Positions 32,334-40,628 of a stretch of DNA of 40,628 nt are shown one piece after another. The DNA lies in assembly GCA_049600855.1 (NCBI GenBank), contig JBMYQA010000016.1:1-40628 (forward strand), read 5' to 3'. Numbering within the stretch: the stretch's first letter is position 1; each line of letters starts with the position of its first letter. Both the position numbers and the translations under genes were made by a program. The notes under the pieces were generated by a model, which saw nothing but the letters and a program-made list of their open reading frames with translations, was not told where the DNA came from and did no database searches. The stretch comes from JBMYQA01 sp049600855 (GTDB taxonomy: Bacteria; Bacteroidota; Bacteroidia; Cytophagales; Flammeovirgaceae).

Positions 32334-34826
32334 GTGAATCAAAAAAAATTGCATACAATAATTAATACGTCTCCGCAATCAATCATCCAAGATTGGTTTC
32401 AATCCAAAAATTGGACGGCATTTCCTTTTCAACAAGACTGTTGGAACGCTTATTTGGAAGGGAAAAGTGGCATTTTAAATGCACCTACTGGTTCAGGGAA
32501 AACCTATGCCTTATGGTTAGCTTGCTTAATGGAATACATGCAAGCTAACCCAGACTATAAAGTGCCGAAAGCGAAAAAAAATGGCCTTCAGATTTTATGG
32601 ATTACCCCACTGCGCGCCCTTACGAAAGACATTGCTCGCGCCATGCAAGAGGCTTGTGAGACATTAGAAATTCCTTGGCAGGTACAAACGCGAACGGGAG
32701 ATACGTCTAGCAAAGAGCGCGAGCGGCAAAAAAAGCACATGCCCGAATGTTTGATTACCACTCCTGAAAGCTTGCATGTGCTCCTCGCGCAAAAAAACTA
32801 CCCAAGGTTATTCAAAACGTTGAAAGCAATTGTTATTGATGAATGGCATGAACTGGTTGGAAGTAAACGCGGTGTGCAAGTGGAGTTGGGACTTTCTAGG
32901 TTAAAAGCCCTAAAACCTGACTTAAAAGTATGGGGTATTTCAGCGACTATAGGAAATTTACAGCAAGCGGCGAATGTCCTGATTCCCTCTGGTGAGGCCA
33001 CTTTCGTAAAAGCTGATATTCGCAAAAAGATTAGTGTCAGCTCCATCCTCCCCGACCGAGTAGAATATTTCCCTTGGGCGGGTCATTTAGGCATCAACCT
33101 AATTGCTAAAGTGATCCCCATTATTCGGCAAAGTACCACAACCTTATTATTTACCAACACCCGTGCACAAACTGAAATTTGGTACCAAAAAATTTTGGAA
33201 CAAGCGCCTGAGTTTGCGGGAACAATGGCCATGCACCACGGTTCATTAGACCGTAACGTGCGAGATTGGGTAGAAGATGCCTTGCATCAAGGAATTCTAA
33301 AATTAGTCGTGTGTACGTCAAGCTTGGATTTGGGCGTAGATTTTCGCCCTGTAGAAACGGTCATTCAAGTTGGAAGTCCGAAAGGAGTTGCTCGATTTCT
33401 GCAACGTGCCGGTAGAAGTGGGCATCGCCCTGATGCGTTAAGTCAAATCTATTTTTTGCCGACCCACTCATTGGAGTTACTTGAAGGCGCAGCGTTACGA
33501 CAAGCCACAGAAGAAGTAAGCTTGCAGGGCGATATCACACACCTAGAAAGTCGCTTGCCCGTCCGCAGGGCCTTTGATGTGCTAGTGCAATACTTAGTAA
33601 CGTTGGCGGTGTCTGACGGCTTTGACTCCAAAGAATTATTTCAAGAGCTCAAAAACACCTACGGTTATCGGGAGCTTTCTGAACAGGAATGGGACTGGTG
33701 TTTAGCTTACATTACCACGGGAGGAAATAGCCTGGGCGCATATGATGAGTACAATAAAGTAGAAAAAGAAGGTGATTTTTATAAAGTAACTTCTCGAAAA
33801 GTTGCCATGCGTCATCGCTTATCGATGGGTACAATTGTGAGTGAGCCCATTATTAAAATTCGGTATAAACGCGGCGCTTACATTGGATCAGTAGAAGAAT
33901 ATTTCATTGCCCGCCTAAAACAAGGCGATGTGTTCCACTTTGCTGGCCGAAATTTGGAATTCCTAGAGTTGAAAGGGATGACGGCTTCTGTAAAAGATAC
34001 AAACAAGAAGTCGAATCAAATTCCGCGATGGTTGGGAGGGCGTTTACCTTTGTCTTCTGAATTATCCGCTTTGATTCAGAAAAAGCTGGAAGGCGCTGAG
34101 TTTACCAACGATGTCGAAGTGAACAAGATTAAGCCCATTCTGGATCTTCAACGAAAATGGTCTTGCATTCCAAAACGAGGAGAGTTACTTATCGAAACCA
34201 CGCAAAGCGAACACGGGTATCATGCTTTTTTCTATCCTTTTCAAGGACGTTTAGTACATGAAGTCATGGCGGCATTAATTGCCTACCGCATTGGGCAACT
34301 AGAACCCATCACCTTTTCTATGGCGATGAATGACTATGGTTTTGAATTGCTTTCTGATGTCAAAATTCCGCTTGAATATGCGTTAAGCTTAGATTTATTC
34401 ACCACAGAAAATTTGGATTCTGATATTCAGGATAGCATGAATAAGACGGAAATGGCGCGCAGGAAATTTCGAGACATTGCGACCATTTCAGGGCTAATTT
34501 TCCCCGGATATCCAGGGAAGTCTAAACGCTCAAGCCATTTGCAAGCATCCAGCGCTTTACTCTTTGGCGTGTTTGAGGAATACGATCCTGATAATTTATT
34601 AATTAAACAATCTTTTGACGAAGTGCTCGCAGTTCAGTTGGAACACCCCCGACTGGTAAACACGCTAAAAACGATTCAAAAACAGAAAATTGTGATCAAA
34701 GCGACTCCACATCCCACACCTTTTGCCTTTCCCATTTTAGTGGATGGCTTACGCGACAAACTGAGCACCGAATCCCTCGGAGATCGGATTGCCAAAATGG
34801 TGGTGGAGTTTAGCCAAGATGGGTGA
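32334..34826 (+). CDS. Ligase-associated (Lhr-Core type) DEXH helicase
   Basis: 830 residues, starting with GTG. RecA1 has NAPTGSGKTYALWLA (Walker A, about 50-64), TPLRALTKDIA, TTPESLHVLLA and DEWHE (DEXH box). RecA2 has TNTRAQTEIWYQ, VCTSSLDLGVDF and QRAGRSGHRP. The rest is the Lhr winged-helix and Lhr-Core region (FPFQGRLVHEVMAALIAYRI). The family unwinds DNA 3-prime to 5-prime in repair and usually sits with an exonuclease, an ATP-dependent ligase and a metallophosphoesterase. None of those is next to it here: upstream are the YD-like genes on the other strand, downstream a convergent hydrolase. Confidence 0.9.
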   Translation: MNQKKLHTIINTSPQSIIQDWFQSKNWTAFPFQQDCWNAYLEGKSGILNAPTGSGKTYALWLACLMEYMQANPDYKVPKAKKNGLQILWITPLRALTKDIARAMQEACETLEIPWQVQTRTGDTSSKERERQKKHMPECLITTPESLHVLLAQKNYPRLFKTLKAIVIDEWHELVGSKRGVQVELGLSRLKALKPDLKVWGISATIGNLQQAANVLIPSGEATFVKADIRKKISVSSILPDRVEYFPWAGHLGINLIAKVIPIIRQSTTTLLFTNTRAQTEIWYQKILEQAPEFAGTMAMHHGSLDRNVRDWVEDALHQGILKLVVCTSSLDLGVDFRPVETVIQVGSPKGVARFLQRAGRSGHRPDALSQIYFLPTHSLELLEGAALRQATEEVSLQGDITHLESRLPVRRAFDVLVQYLVTLAVSDGFDSKELFQELKNTYGYRELSEQEWDWCLAYITTGGNSLGAYDEYNKVEKEGDFYKVTSRKVAMRHRLSMGTIVSEPIIKIRYKRGAYIGSVEEYFIARLKQGDVFHFAGRNLEFLELKGMTASVKDTNKKSNQIPRWLGGRLPLSSELSALIQKKLEGAEFTNDVEVNKIKPILDLQRKWSCIPKRGELLIETTQSEHGYHAFFYPFQGRLVHEVMAALIAYRIGQLEPITFSMAMNDYGFELLSDVKIPLEYALSLDLFTTENLDSDIQDSMNKTEMARRKFRDIATISGLIFPGYPGKSKRSSHLQASSALLFGVFEEYDPDNLLIKQSFDEVLAVQLEHPRLVNTLKTIQKQKIVIKATPHPTPFAFPILVDGLRDKLSTESLGDRIAKMVVEFSQDG

Positions 34827-34860
34827 TAAAAAGCTGCTTGCTGCTAATTCATAGTAGTAC

Positions 34861-34880
34861 GGGCGTAAAACCTTACGCCC
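34861..34880. terminator. Hairpin between convergent genes
   Basis: GGGCGTAA-AACC-TTACGCCC is a perfect 8-bp stem with a 4-nt loop in the 73-base gap between convergent stops. There is no T tract, so it may be a REP-like unit as much as a terminator. Confidence 0.5.
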
Positions 34881-34899
34881 ACCCAGCACAAGAGATTTA

Positions 34900-35687
34900 T
34901 TATTCCCCACAATACCTCAAAAATCCCTCAACAGCCTTTAATGTTTGCTGCGGCGCTTCAATCATACCCATGTGGGCAACATCTTCTAAAATATGTACTA
35001 CGGCATCTTTCGGCATACTTGCCTGCTCCATGCTTTGGGCTAAACTAACCGATTGATCATCTTTTCCAACAATAAATAAAATGGGCACTTCCAAGGTGTT
35101 AATCACCGATATCCCCTCATCCCGATCTCGCATCGCCAATTGGGTTTTCATGATGCTTTCCGCTTCAGTTTTGCAGCAACGTTTAATAAATGAGGCAATT
35201 TCGGCTTTTAATGCTTCCTTTTTTGAAGGGGAAAATAAACCCCCAAACATATTTTGGATAAAGGTTGCTGCGCCATATTGTTTAATGAAATCAATAGATT
35301 TGGTGCGTGTTTCTTTTTTAGGTTCAGGATCAGCAAATGCTGTAGAATGGAAAAGCCCTAAGCCTGCTAAACAATCGGCATGGTTTTGCGCATAGGCTAG
35401 GGCAACATAACCTCCTAATGAATGTCCAATCAACGTGTGTTTTCGAATGCCTAATTCCTCTAATGTTTCGTGTAAATCGGCTGCGTAATCAAGTAGTGTA
35501 GGAGCGGTNNNNNNNNNNAAGGCAGGGGAGTTTGACCAAATCCGGGTAAATCCACGGTAATCACTCGAAAACTCGCAGACAGGTGAGTGACAAAATCATC
35601 CCAAATAAAACTACTTTCGCAAAATCCATGAACAAAAACAACGGTTTGTCTAGTATTTTTACCTTTATCTGTATAATGAAGTTTCAT
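34900..35687 (-). CDS. Alpha/beta hydrolase, split by an assembly gap
   Basis: One gene read in two frames because ten Ns (35509-35518) stand in for an unknown length. Upstream part: MKLHYTDKGKNTRQTVVFVH, then HGFCESSFIWDDF and DLPGFGQTPLP. Downstream part, in the other frame: APTLLDYAADLHETLEELG, then IGHSLGGYVALAYA (Ser nucleophile elbow), IVGKDDQSV (Asp) and EDVAHMGMIE (His). The complete triad and smooth alignment across the gap show that the gene is intact in the organism. Total about 260 residues, a normal length. No signal peptide; a cytosolic esterase-like enzyme with unknown substrate. Confidence 0.88.
35509..35518. other. Assembly gap (ten Ns)
   Basis: Ten Ns inside the hydrolase gene. 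Keeping the frame requires a true length of 2 modulo 3, for example 8 or 11. Confidence 0.95.
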
Positions 35688-35799
35688 AGCTAATTGGAAT
35701 TAAATGAGCATTAATGAAAGACGAGTTGTTGATTGCAAAATCTATCGTTAACTTCCGTAAACTAAACTAATGGATGTGCAGGATTAAATAATTAAGATC

Positions 35800-37152
35800 A
35801 TGAAAAAACTACTAATTTTTTGTTTGACCATTAGTTGTGCTTTTTTGCTGTATGCTTGTCAAGATCAAGCCAGACTCAAATTAAGCCAACGAGTAAACTA
35901 TTTGGTGAAAGATACGGTATTGTACGAGCACTTCCTCATGGAATGGGATGGGGTAGCCACGTATGCTTCTGCTTACGAGAAAAGTCAGGAAAAAGCAGAA
36001 TTTAAAATTTACTATAACGAGTTAGAGACCTTCAGTCAACTGTTCAAAAAGTTACCTACAGCAACAGCACTTGATACTTGTTTGAATAAGCAAACACGCT
36101 ACTTCAGTCCACTTTTTGTCGATGAATTGCGCCAAAGTGAATCGGATGGACGGATGTATAGCTCAGACCAACCGCTTGAAGGATTGAAAATTGCGATTGA
36201 CCCGGTGCATATCGGGGGTTCTGATTCCATGGCGATATTGGAGAAAAAGCTTGTTAAGGTCATTACCGATACCAATGATTCCATTTTTATGGATGAGGGT
36301 GCTTTAACCTTGGCAACTGCTCGTATTCTGGAAATCAAATTAAAAAAATTAGGCGCTCAAGTCTTATTAACTCGACGGAAGCCTGGCGAAGCTGCTGTTG
36401 GAAAATCATTCGAAAGCTGGCTGAAAACCGATTTCCATACTTGGGTGCAATGGGATTTCTCTAAAGGAGAGCTAGACCGCGCACAGGCTGAATACCTCAA
36501 AACAAAAGCCGATAAGCCTTACATCTTTAATCAATATTTTAAGCGGAAAGATTTATTGGCGCGCACGCAAAAAATTAATCAATTTAAGCCAGACTTAACG
36601 GTGATGATTCGCTACAATGTAGATGAAGCCAATTGGGAACGCAGGGGAGCTGATGACTTTTTAAGACCTACACAGGCCAATTATTGTTTGGCTTTTGTGC
36701 CTGGAGGTTTTATGCGCAATGAATTAGCCACAAAACGAGATCGTTTAGAATTTATGCGGCTCTTACTTACCGATGATGTTACCGAGTCCACTCGATTTTC
36801 ACGCATGCTCCTAAATCACATCAATTATAAGCTTGGCGTTCCTTCTGTTGCTACGGATGCCGATTATAACTTCTTAAAAAAGAGTAGTGTCCAGGTGGAA
36901 AAGGGCGTGTATGCTCGTAACCTTTCCATGACTCGACTCGTTCATGGCCCGTTAAGTTATGGCGAAGTGTTGTGCTTAGACAATGTGAATGAATGTGTTG
37001 CACTGACTAAAAAAGAGCTCAAAGTAGGCGAAATTGTCACTTCCAAACGAGTTGAGCAAGTCGCTGATGCTTATGTTGATGCAATGCTCGAATTCTTTAA
37101 TCCAGAGGAAAATAAAATTAAGGAAGACGATTTGATTGAAACTGGGATGTAA
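35800..37152 (+). CDS. Lipoprotein with an altered Amidase_3-like domain
   Basis: 450 residues. Lipoprotein signal with LLYAC (Cys20). From about 128 the sequence follows the zinc N-acetylmuramoyl-L-alanine amidase fold (Amidase_3): LKIAIDPVHIGG with His137 in place of DPGHGG, EGALTLATARILEIKLKKLG with Glu166, and LGAQVLLTR. At the site of the second zinc His (usually SIHAN) it has MIRYN, so that ligand is missing, and the end (GEVLCLDN) lacks the usual VE-x-GF-x-SN form. It may be a regulator or binder of peptidoglycan, or use other ligands. Envelope location is likely. It ends in a hairpin that contains the stop codon. Confidence 0.7.
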   Translation: MKKLLIFCLTISCAFLLYACQDQARLKLSQRVNYLVKDTVLYEHFLMEWDGVATYASAYEKSQEKAEFKIYYNELETFSQLFKKLPTATALDTCLNKQTRYFSPLFVDELRQSESDGRMYSSDQPLEGLKIAIDPVHIGGSDSMAILEKKLVKVITDTNDSIFMDEGALTLATARILEIKLKKLGAQVLLTRRKPGEAAVGKSFESWLKTDFHTWVQWDFSKGELDRAQAEYLKTKADKPYIFNQYFKRKDLLARTQKINQFKPDLTVMIRYNVDEANWERRGADDFLRPTQANYCLAFVPGGFMRNELATKRDRLEFMRLLLTDDVTESTRFSRMLLNHINYKLGVPSVATDADYNFLKKSSVQVEKGVYARNLSMTRLVHGPLSYGEVLCLDNVNECVALTKKELKVGEIVTSKRVEQVADAYVDAMLEFFNPEENKIKEDDLIETGM

Positions 37153-37164
37153 TCTCCCAGTTTC
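37138..37164 (+). terminator. Hairpin spanning the stop codon
   Basis: GAAACTGGGA (37138-37147) pairs perfectly with TCCCAGTTTC (37155-37164); the TAA stop lies in the loop. A short TTTAATT follows. A likely terminator, weak T run. Confidence 0.65.
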
Positions 37165-37173
37165 TTTAATTAA

Positions 37174-37237
37174 GCAAGTGCCTACACTTGCAGCTAGCAT
37201 CTGCTAGCTGAATACATGAAGCCCGAGTGAATACTCG
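37174..37237. repeat. Three abutting hairpins (REP/MITE-like)
   Basis: GCAAGTG-CCTA-CACTTGC (37174-37191) is followed with no gap by AGCTAGCA-TC-TGCTAGCT (37192-37209), and then CGAGT-GAAT-ACTCG (37224-37237). All stems are perfect. The element lies between two convergent stop codons. The layout resembles the three-hairpin element near 14612-14720, but the arm sequences differ. Confidence 0.5.
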
Positions 37238-37265
37238 AACTAGAAATTACTTCGTTTACAGTCTA

Positions 37266-39434
37266 TTAATTCCCTTTTTTAAGCAAGACCTTTTTCTGTG
37301 TAAAATCATGCGCAGCATCTAAGAACTCTTGCATTTTTTCCCAGTTTTGCATCTTTTCAAAGTTGTTGCGGTAGAATTTGTATGTGGAGATTTTCAGTAC
37401 GCCATCTTCTACCGTCGCAGAACTGGTAAAACCTCCCGTATCGTTTTCCACCTTGCCCGTTAGCTTATCAATGCCTTGAACGGTATAACCCTCTGGTAAG
37501 GTAATATTGACTTGGTATTTGAAAGAACGCGCATAAGGCATAAAAATATCAAGATCGCGTTCTCGGTCGTCTTCTTCCAACTCAATTTGTCCACCAATTA
37601 ATCGCCCTGCCTCTAAAATGTAGTTTCGCCCTGCTTTTTTCACAAAACTATTTAATGTGAAATTCTCAGTCACAATGAGTTTCGGATCATCCTGTTCTCT
37701 GCCGTGATTTACAATTTCATAATCTTCAAAACTATTGAGTTCTACATCATAATCACTCTCAATCGAGCTTTTTACTGCTTTCTCGCGCTCTTCATCATCA
37801 AGTTTTTTTCGCTTTTCGATCAACTCTTCCATTCGATCGCGATTGATGCCATAGAAGTAATTAGGAGAAAAAATGGATTTCGCATTGTACTTATCGCCAT
37901 CATCTACAATAAAATCTAAAAATCGGATGACTGAATTTTGGTAGTTTCTTTTGCTTAATCCAGACAATTCCTGCTTTCTACTGACCTTGAGCAAATCCAT
38001 TTCAGTAGTGAACTTCACATCAGAAATGACATTTGTTTCATTATTCGTGTGTTGCGAAGAAGGCGTGGTCGTCTTTTTAACATCGGCTTTTGTATTATTA
38101 ATATCAACCACATAAGCTTCTGCATTTTCTAAAAAACTGGGCAATTCACCGTAGCGCGAATGCATGGAAAAGTTGCTGAGGTAAATGGGTTTGGTAAAGT
38201 TTACTTTTAAGACCAAAGAGGTTTCTCCGAAGAAAATCAAATCTTTAAGACCTGTGTAATCTCGATTGGCAACTACCAATACTTCAAATGGCACTTCCCA
38301 TCGTTCCAACAAACGTGTAAATGTTTTGGCAAATCTCATCTCCGAAACACCTGCCGATCCCCGATTCATATATTCTCGCTCGATGGATTTATTATACATG
38401 GTATGCCGCAAGTAGTAATAAGTAAGTTTCAGCTTTTCTTCAGGAGACGATTTTTTAGTCAATCCAGCAACTTTTAGGTAACGTGCTACTTCTTTTTCCG
38501 TCGTTTTAACAGAAGGCCCAACGTAGTGAATGTGTTCGTTTACCAAATCAGCCACTTCCCGAGGAGCTACACTTTTTTTAGCCTTTCCTGATTCACCAAA
38601 AAATGCCAATAAATCATCCTTTACATTTTTTCGCGCATAAATGACTTGAAACTTGATTACAGGATATTCTCGATAGCGATAGGTCCAAATTTTAGATTTC
38701 AACTTTGGGCGATTCTCATCTACGAGGGAATAAATGATTTTCTTGTTTTCAAGATCTTCTTTTACGGTAAGATCAGGTGCGCCATTTACCGCTTTAAAAT
38801 TGATGTAAAAGTTTTTCTCTACCGTAAATTGATAGCGTTGTTTCATGATGCTGTATGAAGCACTTAGAGTAGAAATATTGGGCGTAAAACGATAACTTTT
38901 GGCAGTTACAAAGGCTTCTTCTGAATAGAAATAGTAGTCAATGATATCGTTAGGTTCCAAATTGGGAATGGCAATTTTCTTGATATTACTACTGCCATCT
39001 CCTTCTACATCTACAGCATCTTTCATATCAATTACTTCCTCAGAGCCATCAGGTTTTACGATTTTAAAACCATAATAGAGCGTAGAGCTTTTGGTGTAAT
39101 AGCCTCTTTTACTGGCGAGTTCATCTGCAAAGGAAAATTCACTGTAATTTTCAATTGCTGCTTTATCGAGCAGTTTAATGCGCTTGTGGTAATATTCGGT
39201 TAAGCGAAGCTTGGTAGTCCCCATTCCACTTAAGCCATATTTGTCGTATTCACTTTTAATTTCCTGACAAATAATAACCGCAGATTCATTCTTCCATTTT
39301 TCAGGAATCTCTGTCTTATTAAAATCTGCATCTGCTTTATTCCACATTTGAGCCCGAATAGCAGTTTCTGTGGTTTGTGCGAAAGTAAGATTGATGCAAC
39401 ATAAAGCTGCAGCAATAAACAGTAACTTCTTCAT
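37266..39434 (-). CDS. Secreted DUF3857/transglutaminase-like protein, degenerate site
   Basis: 722 residues from the ATG at 39434, which starts a signal peptide (MKKLLFIAAALCCINLTFAQ). An N-terminal DUF3857-like beta domain (about 60-260) has YYHKRIKLLDKAAIENYSE and IPNLEPNDIIDYYF. A transglutaminase-like helical region follows (about 300-460), but where active members have GDCKG this one has VSEMRFAKTFTRLLE, and no Cys-His-Asp set is visible. C-terminal beta region with a DUF3858-like part (VNITLPEGYTV). Probably a non-catalytic binding protein of the periplasm or outer surface. It follows the intact paralogue by 79 bases, probably as one operon. Confidence 0.8.
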   Translation of the reverse strand: MKKLLFIAAALCCINLTFAQTTETAIRAQMWNKADADFNKTEIPEKWKNESAVIICQEIKSEYDKYGLSGMGTTKLRLTEYYHKRIKLLDKAAIENYSEFSFADELASKRGYYTKSSTLYYGFKIVKPDGSEEVIDMKDAVDVEGDGSSNIKKIAIPNLEPNDIIDYYFYSEEAFVTAKSYRFTPNISTLSASYSIMKQRYQFTVEKNFYINFKAVNGAPDLTVKEDLENKKIIYSLVDENRPKLKSKIWTYRYREYPVIKFQVIYARKNVKDDLLAFFGESGKAKKSVAPREVADLVNEHIHYVGPSVKTTEKEVARYLKVAGLTKKSSPEEKLKLTYYYLRHTMYNKSIEREYMNRGSAGVSEMRFAKTFTRLLERWEVPFEVLVVANRDYTGLKDLIFFGETSLVLKVNFTKPIYLSNFSMHSRYGELPSFLENAEAYVVDINNTKADVKKTTTPSSQHTNNETNVISDVKFTTEMDLLKVSRKQELSGLSKRNYQNSVIRFLDFIVDDGDKYNAKSIFSPNYFYGINRDRMEELIEKRKKLDDEEREKAVKSSIESDYDVELNSFEDYEIVNHGREQDDPKLIVTENFTLNSFVKKAGRNYILEAGRLIGGQIELEEDDRERDLDIFMPYARSFKYQVNITLPEGYTVQGIDKLTGKVENDTGGFTSSATVEDGVLKISTYKFYRNNFEKMQNWEKMQEFLDAAHDFTQKKVLLKKGN

Positions 39435-39513
39435 ATAAGTAGTGTAAATAATAGAATAGTGATGAGCACCTTGCATCAAAACAAGGTGTTCGCATATGAT
39501 CAAATAAATTAGC

Positions 39514-40626
39514 TTATTGTTTCGTTAGAGTCACTTGCTCAGCGTAAAATGCTTTCAACTGTTTGATGTTCTCATTCCAAGTTTTGAACTCCTGTTTAGG
39601 AAGCACTGTATTTTTAAGTGCCAACTTCTTTTTATAAATGAGTTTCCCGTTTTTCTTTTCGTATTGAAGCGAAAAATTGTAATGATCTTTATCAATCAAC
39701 AATTTTTCTGGAAGATACGTCACGGCGTATCCTTCGGGAATGGTGAGCTCGATTTCCGTATCAATCAAGATTTTATAAGAGAATTGATAATCATTTTTTC
39801 GATCATCTTCCATCTTAAACTGCTCAAATTCCTTGAAGGCATCCAATTCGATATAGATGTCATTGTCAAAACTAGAAGTCTTGTTTTTTAGGGTAATGTC
39901 ATAAGCCAATTCAATGTCACCGTCTCGCAGTTCCAAATCGGGCATATTGAGCTGATCTATCTTATAATTATTGTCACCAGAATTGAGGTAATATTTTAAC
40001 GCATCTTCTTTTCGGTCATTCTCAATGGAGTTCAATCCATAGAGCAAGCTACTTTTACTTTCTCCTTTATAGATGTGCGTGATTTTACCTGCTAAGTCAT
40101 CATTATTCAGCTCAACACTCATGGTCGTCTTAGTCGCATTCCCTTCTAAGGTTGCCTTCGGAATTTCTTTCAGCAAGTAGTTCTCACCATCTTCAATCAA
40201 TACAGGACGGCCTTGGATGCGTTCTGCATATTCTCCAAAAGCCCCATATTTCTCGGTTGGATCTAAGTAGTAAACTTCATCATCCAGAAATACTGCACAA
40301 ATCATGTGGTTGTCTACTGCCAAAGAAGGAATCGAATAATCATAGGCCAACCTGCGGGTTCCCATCCACACTAAACGGGCATCATAACCCGCTATTTTCA
40401 ACATTTCTTTGGTTAGGTTAGCCATGCCTTTGCAATCTCCGTACTTCTTGTTGTACACATTTTGGCAAGCATCTGGTTTAAACCCAGCAATGCCATCTTC
40501 AAAAGCGATGTAGCGAATATTATCTTGTACCCAGTAGTAAATGGCGCTGACTTTCTCTTTATCTGTTGTCGCATCTTTCGTAATTTCTTTGACCTTCTCT
40601 GCGATGTCCGTTTGGTCATTCTCCAT
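39514..40626 (-). CDS. Transglutaminase-like DUF3857 protein, 5-prime end outside window
   Basis: The visible 370 residues are the C-terminal part; the frame runs to the window edge, so the start and probably the DUF3857 domain lie beyond it. The transglutaminase core is intact: IYYWVQDNIRYIAFEDG, NKKYGDCKGMANL (Cys), VDNHMICAVF (His) and YYLDPTEKYGAFG (Asp). After it comes a beta-rich section with IELTIPEGYAVTYLPEK (DUF3858-like). Such proteins in Bacteroidota are exported; the substrate is unknown. The downstream paralogue has lost the active site. Confidence 0.85.
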   Translation of the reverse strand: MENDQTDIAEKVKEITKDATTDKEKVSAIYYWVQDNIRYIAFEDGIAGFKPDACQNVYNKKYGDCKGMANLTKEMLKIAGYDARLVWMGTRRLAYDYSIPSLAVDNHMICAVFLDDEVYYLDPTEKYGAFGEYAERIQGRPVLIEDGENYLLKEIPKATLEGNATKTTMSVELNNDDLAGKITHIYKGESKSSLLYGLNSIENDRKEDALKYYLNSGDNNYKIDQLNMPDLELRDGDIELAYDITLKNKTSSFDNDIYIELDAFKEFEQFKMEDDRKNDYQFSYKILIDTEIELTIPEGYAVTYLPEKLLIDKDHYNFSLQYEKKNGKLIYKKKLALKNTVLPKQEFKTWNENIKQLKAFYAEQVTLTKQ

Positions 40627-40628
40627 TT

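Noticed and set aside
34823..35056. Plus-strand frame after the helicase, where a pdeM partner might be expected
   Set aside because: The sequence shows no phosphoesterase motifs and is antisense to the alpha/beta hydrolase.
34900..35687. Hydrolase as a frameshifted pseudogene
   Set aside because: The frame change coincides exactly with the N gap, and the catalytic triad is complete.
1..40628. CRISPR array, prophage, intact insertion sequence, tRNA or rRNA
   Set aside because: No regularly spaced repeats, phage structural genes, transposase motifs or cloverleaf-type sequences were seen.

Overview
The window is a low-GC bacterial chromosome segment from a member of the Bacteroidota, most likely a Cytophagales-type marine or soil bacterium. 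Supporting signs are a type IX secretion C-terminal sorting domain (11819-12619), TonB-plug-like repeats, a LytTR two-component pair, lipoproteins with a Cys-containing lipobox, repeated TANNTTTG -7 promoter elements, and Kdo (lipid A/LPS core) biosynthesis genes. I see no rRNA, tRNA, CRISPR array, prophage or intact insertion sequence. Ten Ns at 35509-35518 show that this is a scaffold. The first ~110 bases (GC-rich, with a CCCTAA telomere-like run) look foreign to the rest.

Layout. 208-3345: secreted protein of eleven ~92-residue Ig-like repeats. 3556-7283: DUF4178 protein, YgiB/YjfM-like lipoprotein, membrane-anchored aminopropyltransferase (polyamine cluster) and HemJ. 7378-11460: GT-C-like membrane protein, then on the minus strand an SGNH protein, Dtd and a small lipoprotein, then a small secreted protein. 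11819-14501: plug-like/T9SS protein, and a lipoprotein joining a copper-amine-oxidase-type stalk domain to an alpha/beta hydrolase. 14912-17551: LytTR regulator and sensor kinase facing a small secreted protein, with a 21-bp-spaced direct repeat between them. 17681-19338: ECF sigma factor, membrane partner and DUF7010 protein. 19641-22873: SulP anion transporter and persulfide-dioxygenase/rhodanese protein (sulfur handling). 22919-26331: peptidyl-tRNA hydrolase with an added N-terminal membrane domain, a decayed nudC remnant, and htpG. 26733-29355: kdsA, a transaldolase-CBS fusion and a kdsC-like phosphatase. 29529-32127: three tandem cytosolic YD-repeat-like paralogues. 32334-34826: Lhr-Core-type helicase. 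34900-35687: alpha/beta hydrolase broken only by the assembly gap. 35800-37152: amidase-like lipoprotein. 37266-40626: two DUF3857/transglutaminase-like proteins, the second cut by the window end.

The most notable observation is the Kdo operon. Where a KdsD arabinose-5-phosphate isomerase (SIS domain plus CBS pair) would be expected, there is a fructose-6-phosphate-aldolase/transaldolase domain carrying a KdsD-like CBS pair, with changed active-site residues. This suggests that a different enzyme class makes or controls arabinose 5-phosphate. Other points worth a second look are the three YD-like paralogues with a shared YTFW C-terminus, the membrane-domain-Pth fusion, the probable LytTR operator, and the active/degenerate transglutaminase pair.
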